64,000 nt of DNA, from NCBI GenBank assembly GCA_963675135.1, contig OY776132.1, positions 8,804,001 to 8,868,000 of the forward strand, in the 5' to 3' direction. Source of the DNA: Galeopsis tetrahit. Taxonomy: Eukaryota > Streptophyta > Magnoliopsida > Lamiales > Lamiaceae. Numbering within the stretch: the stretch's first letter is position 1; each line of letters opens with the position of its first letter. The notes beneath the pieces are model-generated. The model was not told where the DNA came from. It saw only the letters and a list, made by a program, of their open reading frames with translations, and searched no databases. Positions 21,536 to 31,700 of this stretch are shown here, piece after piece. The translations under genes were made by a program, and so were the position numbers.

Positions 21536-22792
21536 TTGCATTCTGATTATAGTTTTGTATTTAATGTAGACTCTGGCTGTAGAAAATTAAAAGCTTATAG
21601 GGGATACTGTTTGAGCTGTAGTTCGATTGTTTGGCTAAATAGCAATAAGTGTGGCAATAAAACAAACACGAGAGATGATGGCAACCACCAAATTAAGCCC
21701 ATATCGATAATTTTTGTAGACGAGGTTGATAGTATGCTTGGGCAGAGGACAAGAGTAGGCGAGCACGAGGCAATGAGAAAAATAAAAAATGAATTCATGT
21801 CTCATTGGGATGGGCTGTTAACAAAACCGGGAGAGTGGATTCTTGTTCTTGCTGCAACAAACAGACCTTTCGATCTTGATGAAGCAATCATTAGGCATTT
21901 TGAGCGCAGGTATATCTCATCATAGTACTTTGTTTGTTTGTCCATAAATATGATGTTCAATAATATTAGCGTATGCTGGTTTCCTAGAACCAAAGTTTTC
22001 AGTAGCGTGCCGTGCTTTATAGTTAACTAACCAATTTCAATATTCACACACTTTACTGCCATATAAGATTCAGTTTTATTTTACACAGAATCATGGTCGG
22101 TCTACCTTCAGTGGAGAATCGAGAAATGATCTTGAGAACCCTTCTGTCGAAAGAAAAAGTGGAAGATCTAGATTTCAAAGAACTTGCAACAATGACAGAA
22201 GGATATATTGGGAGTGATCTCAAGGTCTGAATCATTTTCTTTAAATTTAGGTTCGATTTTTTCTATGTTTCAATCATCCGGCACTGACTTGTCATAGTTG
22301 GAAACAGAATCTGTGTGTAACAGCGGCCTACCGCCCTGTAAGAGAACTCTTACAACAAGAAAGAAAGAAGGATACGGTATGCTAACAATCTGATTTAGAA
22401 AACTGTACTTTTTGTTCCTCGCTTTCCAATTTAATTAACGTACGTGTTATCAATACGTCTTCTAGGCAAAGAAACAGAGAGATGAAGAAGGTGATAGCTC
22501 TGAAGATGCTTCTGCAACCATAGAAGAAATTAAAGAGGACAAAGTGATTACTTTGAGGTCTTTAAATATGGAAGATATGAAACAGGCAAAGAACCAGGTA
22601 CTATCTGTTTTAAACATAATTAAAAATTCTGAACACTTGAAAACCAACTGCCTTTTGAGCACATTGTTAAACGTGCAGGTTGCTGCAAGTTTTGCCTCAG
22701 AGGGATCGGTAATGGGTGAGCTGAAGCAGTGGAACGAGCTGTATGGAGAAGGAGGTTCCAGAAAGAAACAACAGCTGTCTTACTTCCTTTAG
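21536..22792 (+). pseudogene. AAA-ATPase (DAA1/ATAD1-type), C-terminal half
   Basis: Exons end at 21909 and then run 22089-22224, 22308-22376, 22466-22597 and 22679-22792; every joint is GT-AG and in frame. Visible are Walker B (IIFVDEVDSMLGQR), sensor 1 (LVLAATNRPFDLDEA), MVGLPSVENREMIL, GYIGSDLK, AAYRPVRELLQQERKK and the diagnostic end WNELYGEGGSRKKQQLSYFL. The Walker A loop and the N-terminal membrane region are absent, so it could not hydrolyse ATP. Two arginine-to-other changes (GEWI and IRHFERR) fall at usually basic positions. The missing N-terminal exon has a relative at 45139-45310. The likely cause is a deletion that fused this gene to the F-box gene. Confidence 0.8.
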
Positions 22793-23411
22793 AGTGTCAT
22801 CAAATTCGTTATCTGTTGTTTCATTTATAAGCTTGAATGAAGCATGTAATTAGTTCGCAATAGAGTGTATGCTGTGCTTGCATTATGGTTGCATTATGGT
22901 AGAAGAAATGTTATCTCCAATCCTCTTTTGAAACTTATTATAGCAATCAATCAATCCAAATATGAGTTTGTTTGTTTATCTGTATGTATGTAGTGCTTCT
23001 GTGAATCATCATATTGTAAATTCATTTAAGTTTATTTTGTTATGAAAATTATAGTGATTTCATTGTATCAAATTCATTCTATATCTATAAATTGTTTCGA
23101 CTTGTGTTATGTTCTTGGACTTTACTCCTTATAAAAATTTGTTTCATTTCATCATTTGATAAGATTTAAAGCACTAATCTGAGATAATTAAATACTCCAT
23201 CATATTCTAAATTTAGCGTTTGTGATAGTATAATTGGTTATAGACTTATAGTATGTATTAACTTGGTTCCGGCCGATTTTGGTTCCAAAATGTTAGTTCC
23301 GGCCAATTTAAATTTAGAAATTAAATGATGGTTGTAGGGTGATAGTTCCATAAAGTTATTTGTTGGACAAAAAATATAAGATAAACGGGACTACAATTCG
23401 TAGACAAAAAT
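22793..23411. other. 3' flank of the AAA fragment
   Basis: AT-rich DNA, probably the old 3'UTR and spacer. No gene or element is recognisable. Confidence 0.5.
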
Positions 23412-23715
23412 TTCTGACGTGTGGCCGGCCCATGTCAAATGTGGAGTATCATTTTTAAATTTTAATACAAACGGAATTATAAAATTTTCAATTTCTGAAC
23501 TTTGTGCTTAAAATTAACTAACTATTCGACTGCCTCCCTCTATTCCTCCACATTACATACGATCGAAGAATTTTGGCTTTTAACCTTCGATTGAATGGAG
23601 AACAACTTCGATAGAATAAATAATGAAATTGAGTTGATTGTTATAACTATATCGCTTAATTAATGAATGAAATTCTCATTTGATAACATGTATATATAAT
23701 TATAATATATATATA
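23412..23715 (+). pseudogene. CDC20 fragment, second duplicated block
   Basis: The block is colinear with 3712-4000: GGCCGGCCCATGTCAAATG, a diverged spacer, then CGAAGAATTTTGGCTTTTAA (23564-23583), which equals the RRILAF codons of CDC20 at 41581, and then TTCTCATTTGATAAC. Only six codons of the gene survive. Confidence 0.7.
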
Positions 23716-24253
23716 TATATGATGCGGCCAAAATATGTCGTCCTATGAGGTGACGACATGTGTAGAAACGATGAGTTATCCTCACCAACTATTTATATTC
23801 ATTTAACGAGATGACTAATACACCATTACACCCTTGATTATAGATTTTGTAAATAGTTCAATGTGCCTCTTAAGAGCCCAATTGTAATGAGAACAGGTCT
23901 GTGAAGTGGCCCGAGTTGATAATAACATGAAGATGTGGCCCAGGCCCTTGAGAAATAAATAGAGAGATGGGCCTAACCCTCGACCCATATCATCAGTCCA
24001 GCCCAGGGCTACGTGGATTGAGGCTCGGTCAAGAGGAGTAAGCCATAATTTCGGAGGAAAGTTGGAGCTGGAGAGACGTAACTAACTCCGTGAATCTAAG
24101 GCTGAAGGCTGGAAGGAGATGATGGGCCCTGGACTCTATGCAGTTGAGGAAAAAGGGGTACGATTTTAGAAGTCTTATGAGGTTCATTTACCGAATACAT
24201 TAACACACAATTACAATTCTATACACCAACACACTTGAGAATACACCTATTCA
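23716..24253. other. Spacer left of the LTR retrotransposon
   Basis: A short TA run is followed by about 500 bases of mixed composition with GGCCCAGGCCC-type words. No coding match. It ends abruptly at the truncated LTR. Confidence 0.45.
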
Positions 24254-25668
24254 GTGTACGGTGTAGATTATAGTACGTAGTGAGCACGAGTATCGTATCC
24301 ACGAGAATTAGCTCTAATATCTATTACGATTTTAATAACCAATTTTTATCTAGAACAATAATAGCTTGGATGATGGGCTTGATTAAGCAAAAAAATATTT
24401 AAAATACTCTAAGTAACCAAATAAATAAAATAGCATGCAAATATCAATTTAATGTTGTTTTGAGAAATTAAAAAGATATGGCGGAGCGGATCCTAGGACT
24501 TACGATTTCAATTGAGATCAAATTTACATACAAATTAATTCAATTGACTACTCCGTTTAGTATTTTATAGAGGTAATCACTAAGGAAGATTAAATCATCT
24601 CTCGATCTCATTAACCTTGTTAGATATAATTATTTAAGAGTTTTCATCTCTACTTTGCTCCAATAATTACTCCTCTCAACAAATCAAGATTATATTCCTC
24701 TTCTATTATGAATCTCCTCTCTCGAATATTGGCTCATAATAAATCATGCAATCCTATGCTCAATATTTAAATCTCCTCTCTCGAATGTTGATTTAAATAA
24801 ACAAACGAATTCAATCACGTGGCCTTTGCAATTAAATTCACAAGATAAAAGGATGCACAAATAAGAATAACAAAACGAAATTAATCAATTAAAATTAATT
24901 GTTGCAAAAATAAATCTCAATCTACTTTCATGTCCTAGGACCTCAAATGAGATTAGCTAGAATAATTCATCAATAAAGAAATAAAGAAAATAAATTAAAG
25001 AAAGGCATAAAATAAACTTATTGAATGGTGCGTTCAAGATGCTGCTGTCTTCTTTTCTTCCTTCTGAATTCTCCCCCCAGCGTATTCTCCTCCCTTCAAT
25101 ATTCCAGTTTTTGTCCCATATATATATCTCTCCGCTGATATCCTTTGTGAGGAGATAAAGATGAGTTCAAATCTCCTACTTTTGTGCAACAAATAAATCT
25201 CCTACTTTTGTGCAACAAATAAATCTCAAGATTTAAGTAATATCTTTTTTTGACTTCCAACTAAATAGGTTGCTTAATTATTTTATAATCCCACTTTCAT
25301 TCGGCTGCTCCCAATTATGTTTTACTCATATATAGGCCCATAACAATATTCACGTCCAAGTTCTACTTTTCGCCATACTTATGTGAATCCTTCATAATTT
25401 TATTTATAACTTGTACTTCCGAACTCGGATTTACTCGATTCTTGTTTCGTTGTGACCCTCTCTTCAACGCGCTTCTTATGCGATAGCTTTGAGTTATCTT
25501 TGGCTGACTTTTAATTCTCGTTTTGGCCTGAAAACACTCGAAATAACACAACTTGTGCTATTCTTCAAGAAATCGTCATTTCACCTCTTTTAAGATATAA
25601 ACAAATGTAATACGAGTTAAAATGACACGTAATTGAGCATTAAAATTATAGAAAAACCCCGTTTATCA
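24254..25668 (-). repeat. 3' LTR of the Athila element (truncated by 37 bp)
   Basis: It corresponds base for base to 34481-35895. The outer 37 bases (34444-34480 in the other LTR, which start TGTTCACTATA on the plus strand) are missing, and unrelated DNA starts directly before GTGTACGGTG. The inner end TTTATCA is intact. Confidence 0.92.
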
Positions 25669-25683
25669 ACTCCCCCAAACTTA
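25669..25683 (-). other. Polypurine tract of the Athila element
   Basis: On the minus strand AAGTTTGGGGGAGT lies directly before the LTR start TGATAAACGG. It would prime plus-strand DNA synthesis. Confidence 0.8.
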
Positions 25684-27130
25684 AACCGTTGCTCGTCCTC
25701 GAGCGACAAAAGAAAATTAAGCACAACTTAATGGGAGTTTTTAACTCTAAAAAATACTTATGATAGCACCTCAACACAAGATCATATGAAATCTCGTAGG
25801 CTTTAGTGAGAATCACCAACTCATGATCATAATCTTACATGAAAAGTAGAACAGTTTCAAGCACATCCATTGATCAAGAAGAGAAACATGTGGAAAACGT
25901 AACACTTACAAAGGATAGTGTTTTCACTCTTGCACTCAAGTGTTTAGGACGTGTTTACACTCAGGTCAATATATATGTCGTCTACCATATGCTTGCCGAT
26001 TATCTACATCTCCACCGCCTTAAGTGTTAATAAAAAAGAAATCAATAAGGTCTTTATTTTGGACCGTAATGAGGCTCTTTGGAAATGGTGGGAAATATTT
26101 GGATGAAAGTGACTAAATTATTGGATCAATTATATCAAAGACTCCGCTTATCATCCAACATTTTGTCGCCATCCCCTTTCAAATTTCAGAAAAGCTCTAA
26201 TAATTAGCTTTCTTCACTATATATTTTTTTTCTACGGCTTTGAGCTTCTTGTCAATCAAGCATATATCCTTGATTTTTTTTTCAACTTGTACTACTCTTT
26301 AGGCACACTTTTGTAGCCTTAACTTAGCTGTATTCCATTCCCTTTTTCTTTTATAATTTTTCCAGTACGCTGCTCCAGCTTATCCTCTTATAGCAGCTAT
26401 TTGACAGTCCAATTTTTAAGACTATTCTCAAGCTCTTCCTTTAGCAATATATTTTTTTCTTCCATCTTTTCGCGAAGCCTATTGATATAATATGATCCTT
26501 AAAGGGACGAAGGCTTATAGGCAAAAAGGTTATGTTTATATCATGGTTAGCCAAAGAACAGGTGTAAAGGCTCAAGGGGTTAGCAATGGATAAATGTTTT
26601 CAGGTAGGATTATTTTTCATGGCCAAGTGACTAAAATTACGAAAGATGGCCTTAAATCATTTTTCAATTTTACTAACAACATGCGGCCTCGAATAAGAAC
26701 CTCGGCAAGTTCTAGAGACTAATATAGGGATTGACTTTAATTCACTCAAAGAAAAGGAATGAGACTTCAAAATTTGAAAGTCTTATTTTTAGCTCAAAAG
26801 CTCACAAGTTCATGTTTTGTCACCCATCTCCACATGCTCTTTCATAAATCAATGTAATACTTTAGACTCAGTCACCATTCAGTAAAGACTTAAGCATCAA
26901 TAATTGACAAAAATCACCTTAACCAATCAAGACTCATAATCGCAAGCCTTAAACATATGAAAATAACTCGTATTTCTATTTGTTAGAGTTATATTTTCCA
27001 CAATATGAGAATTCAGCATATTCAAAACGCATTTACCTGGTTGTAGACCATTTTTTTCCATTATTTTCCTTGTGCATAACATCACCAACAAAAGAGATAA
27101 GAGTAAAAGGACAGAGAACTAACAAGAACC
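25684..27130 (-). other. Non-coding 3' region of the Athila element
   Basis: About 1.4 kb between the third ORF and the polypurine tract. No domain is recognisable on either strand; long non-coding tails are usual in this clade. Confidence 0.6.
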
Positions 27131-28480
27131 TCACTCCCTTGATGTGTACTTTATCACCTCGTGGGGTAGCTCCAATGGTGTAAAGTGTCTTGCTTGCACA
27201 TGGTAGTTGAACATTCTGCTGCTCATGTTGTGTATGTTTTGCACTTGATCTTGAAGAATACCCACACGTGAGTTCAAATTGTTTATTCCCTGTTGTACGT
27301 GTTCAATGCTCCTTAACACCTGCTGATCTTGATCATTTGCTGCAGCTGCATATCCATCTCTTTCCTTGGTTTCATCATCCTCACTCTCTTGGTTTTGAGC
27401 TTGACCATGAATGTGTAATCCACCAATTTCTACAAGGTGAAAATTTGTACAAATCTGTTTGTGCAAAGGTGATATCATAGCCCAATTTTCTATTTTTCTC
27501 CCCAAAATTGTGGTCATCGGAATATCAGGCAATGGATATGATACGTCATTATTTTGAGTGAGACACAACTTGTTATGCCTCCGTTCCAAAGTTCTCGTCG
27601 CTATCATTGCTTCAACATCCAAAGTCATGTCTCCTTCCATAACTTCATATGCGTCGGTTGGGATCCCAAAGTGTTCTGCAATTGGAGTTATCAGCCCTCC
27701 AATTAACACCGTTTTCCGAGGAAATTCAGCTAGCAACTCAAACTGTAACATTATATACGCAGCAGTGTTCATAGGTCTTCTATTAATCATACACCATAGG
27801 ATGTATAATTCTTCCAGCCGGATTGATTTACCTTCTCCTCGAGCAAAAACAGTGTTCGAAATTATCATTTGGATGTATCGAAACACTGGGTTTCGAATTA
27901 ATGCAGATTTAGAGGAACTTTCGTCATAGACAGGAACATATGTTGTGCTCTGTTTTGCAATCTCCCTCCAAAATACGTAGAATAAGAATTCGTCACTCAT
28001 TAAGAAGTTCTTCCCTGTTGGATCTATGGGGGTACCATAAATTTCATTTAACTCTGTCGTGGTTAAGGTTCGGCGTTGAGCGCCGAGGCGAAAATTCATC
28101 CTTACTGGGCATCCTGTGGAGACGTCTTTCTTGAGATAGAGTGTGCTCAAGAACTCCCAAATAAGCGTTTTATAAGTCGGTCTCTTTAAACTCATGAAAC
28201 CTGTCCATCCAACTCTTCTAAATAGTTCATCCACATCTCTCTTTATTCCCATTTTCATCATACATTCATCATCAGGATACCGAGTTGTCTTGATAGTTAG
28301 GCGGCGAATTCGATCATATCTGATTGCCACACAACTCCAATCTTCTTCAAAGAAAATTCCATAAAAGATAGGTAACGCCTTTTTCTTTTCCAGAGTCCTG
28401 TCTACCCAATCGAGTACTGCGGGGTCGATTTCTTCGGGTTCTCGGTTCATTTTTTCTGAATTTAGTCTTAATGCATCCAT
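27131..28480 (-). CDS. ATHILA-family third ORF
   Basis: An uninterrupted frame of 449 residues sits downstream of gag-pol, the place where Athila-type elements carry an extra, so-called env-like ORF. Its first 300 residues match the wording of the ATHILA ORF domain (for example IFFEEDWSCVAIRYDR and PTYKTLIWEFLSTLY). I see no signal peptide and no strong membrane segment, so nothing in the sequence supports an envelope role. Residues about 390-430 form a probable coiled coil (SIEHVQQGINNLNSRVGI). Expression would need a separate or spliced RNA, since 275 bases and a stop separate it from gag-pol. Function is unknown. Confidence 0.85.
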   Translation of the reverse strand: MDALRLNSEKMNREPEEIDPAVLDWVDRTLEKKKALPIFYGIFFEEDWSCVAIRYDRIRRLTIKTTRYPDDECMMKMGIKRDVDELFRRVGWTGFMSLKRPTYKTLIWEFLSTLYLKKDVSTGCPVRMNFRLGAQRRTLTTTELNEIYGTPIDPTGKNFLMSDEFLFYVFWREIAKQSTTYVPVYDESSSKSALIRNPVFRYIQMIISNTVFARGEGKSIRLEELYILWCMINRRPMNTAAYIMLQFELLAEFPRKTVLIGGLITPIAEHFGIPTDAYEVMEGDMTLDVEAMIATRTLERRHNKLCLTQNNDVSYPLPDIPMTTILGRKIENWAMISPLHKQICTNFHLVEIGGLHIHGQAQNQESEDDETKERDGYAAAANDQDQQVLRSIEHVQQGINNLNSRVGILQDQVQNIHNMSSRMFNYHVQARHFTPLELPHEVIKYTSRE

Positions 28481-28755
28481 CCTCCCACTTATTCACAGAA
28501 CTCCGTACAATGTGATTTTAAGTGTAATTAGCATTAAGTGAATATCTTTGCACCCTCAAACTTGTGTTTGACTTTATCATTTAAATCATTTTCTTGAAAC
28601 ACCTGCAAAGAAACAATTAGAAACAAATATATAAAAATAAAAATAAATGAAAATGAAAATAACATAAAAAAAAAAAAAATAGATAGAGATTATTGGGTTG
28701 CCTCCCAACAAGCGCTGCTTTTTACGTCTTTAGCTCGACGTCTTTATTCTTCTCT

Positions 28756-31700
28756 TTAAGATTCAACTAGCTTAAGGCTGTACGCCTTCTCTTGTAATTC
28801 TGAGCCATAATATCGTTTTATCCTTTGTCCATTCACTATGAATATTGTTCCATCATGATTTATCAACTCTACTACTCCGGTTTTCATTACATTCTTAATC
28901 ACAAATGGTCCCGACCACCTTGATTTGAGTTTCCCAGGAAATAGACGCAGCCTTGCGTTGAATAAGAGAACTTGTTCACCAATTTTGAATTCTCTCTTTT
29001 GAATCATTTTGTCATGAAAATGCTTGGTTCTCTCCTTATAAATCTTTGAATTTTCATATGCCTCGTTTCGAAATTCATCCAAATCATTTAGCATCAACAT
29101 TCTTGTCGCTCCCGCATTTAAGAAATCCATATTAATTTTCTTTACTGCCCAATAAGCCTTATGTTCAAGTTCAACAGGAAGGTGACAAGACTTTCCAAAA
29201 ACCACTTGATATGGTGATGCTCCGAGTGGAGTTTTATAGGCTGTTCGATAGGCCCATAATGCATCATCAAGCTTTACGGCCCAATCTTTGCGATTTGTTC
29301 CTACTGTCTTCTCCAAAATCTGCTTGATCTCTCGATTTGCTAACTCGGTTTGACCATTAGCTTGTGGATGATATGCCGTAGTAATTCGGTGTTTGACCCC
29401 ATATTTTTCCAAAAGTTGATTTAACCATTTGTTACAAAAATGTGATCCTCCATCACTTATCAAGGCTCTTGGTGTTCCATAACGTGTAAAAATATTCTTC
29501 CTTAGAAAACGTAACACGACCTTAGCATCATTCGTTTGAGTTGGAATAGCTTCAATCCACCTTGATACATAATCGACGGCTAGTAAAATGTAGATATACC
29601 CATTCGAAGATGGAAACGGTCCCATGAAATCTATTCCCCATACATCGAAAAGTTCCACTTCAATAATGCTTTTAAGTGGCATCTCTTGCCTTTTAGAAAT
29701 ATTTCCCATTCTTTGACATCTATCACATTGCATTGTAAATACATGACAATCATTAAAGATTGACGGCCAATAAAATCCACATTGTAAGATTTTCGCAGCT
29801 GTCCTGTTTGCTCCAAAGTGTCCTCCGGATGGTGCCGTATGACAATGGTAAATAATTTTCATCCATTCCTCGTCAGGTACACATCTTCGAATTACCATAT
29901 CAGCGCATCTTCGGAAAAGATATGGATCATCCCACAAATAAAACCTTACGTCATGAAAGAATTTTTTCTTTTGGTATGATGTCAAATCCGGCGGCGTTAC
30001 TCCGGTAGCTAGATAATTCACATAGTCAGCGTACCATGGAATTTTACTCTCCATAATAAAAACTTCCTCGTCCGGAAAACTCTCTTTAATCGGTTTACCT
30101 TTTTCACCATCCTCCTCACCATTCTCAATGCGTGAAAGGTGATCTGCTACAACATTTTCACACCCTCGACGATCTTTAATTTCCACGTCGAATTCTTGGA
30201 GTAAAAGTACCCATCGAATCAATCTTGGTTTCGCTTCTTTTTTGTCAAATAGGTACCTAATTGCTGCATGATCAGTAAAAACAATAGTCTTAGTGCCAAT
30301 AAGATATGGTCTAAATTTATCGAAAGCATAAACAACAGCAAGCATCTCCTTTTCTGTGGTGGTGTAGTTTTGTTGTGCATTATCGAGCATCTTGCTCGCG
30401 TAGTAGATTACTCTAAATATTTTTTCTCTCTTTTGCCCTAATGCAACTCCAATTGCGTAATCACTTGCATCACACATAAGTTCAAATGGTTGTGTCCAAT
30501 CTGGAGATACAAGAATTGGTGCGCTGGTTAGGGCATTTTTCAATGCTTCAAATGCCTGTAAACAATTATCATCAAAGTCAAATTTAGCATCTTTTTCTAA
30601 TAAGTGACAAATAGGTTTAGCAATTTTAGAGAAATCTTTAATGAAACGTCTGTAAAACCCAGCGTGTCCGAGGAAACTTCGAACGGCTTTTTCATTTTTC
30701 GGTGGTGGGAGTTTTTCAATAGCTACGATCTTTGCTCTATCCACCTCTAGTCCCGCTGCAGAGATTCGATGTCCTAAGACTATCCCATCTCGTACCATAA
30801 AATGACATTTTTCCCAATTAAGAACGAGGTCTGTCTCTACACATCGCTGCAAGACTAAAGTAAGGTTATGCAAACAGTGATCAAATGAAGAACCAAAAAC
30901 CGAAAAATCATCCATAAATACTTCCATTATTCTTTCAATCATTCCATGAAATATAGCCATCATACATCTTTGAAATGTAGCAGGTGCATTGCATAGGCCA
31001 AATGGCATCTTACGAAAAGCAAAAGTGCCGTAAGGGCATGTGAAGGTTGTTTTTTCTTGATCTTCTGGGGCAATCATGATTTGATTGTATCCCGAGTACC
31101 CGTCAAGAAAACAATAATATTCATATCCCGCTAAACGATCGAGCATTTGATCCATAAAAGGAAGGGGAAAATGATCTTTTCTAGTTGCGGCATTTAACAA
31201 TCTATAATCTATACAAACTCTCCAACCTGTTACAGTTCGAGTGGCAATTATTTCTTGATTATCATTTGATACTATTGTCATTCCACCCTTCTTTGGAACT
31301 ACTTGTGTAGGACTTACCCATTCACTATCAGAAATAGGAAATATCATGTTATTATCTAGCCATTTAAGTACTTCTTTTCTTACTACTTCTTGCATTATTG
31401 GGTTTAGTCGTCTTTGATTTTGTGCACTAGGTCTATATGGTTCTTCCAATCTAATCTTGTGCATGCATATAGTTGGACTAATACCTTTTAAATCTGAGAT
31501 TGACCAGCCTATAGCAGATTTATATATTCTAAGCACTCTAAGCAGTTTTTCAGTTTCTTGTTCACTTAAATATGCAGAAATGATAACAGGAAATTGTTCA
31601 CCTGATTCCAGATACGCATACTTTAAATGATTGGGCAGTGGCTTGAGTTCGGGTGCTTTGTTTGATGCTTGACTTTCCATATTTTTTATATATGGATTTA

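Noticed and set aside
25363..25551. 62-codon frame, also present at 35590-35778
   Set aside because: Both are the same position in the two LTRs, so they reflect LTR duplication, not a gene.
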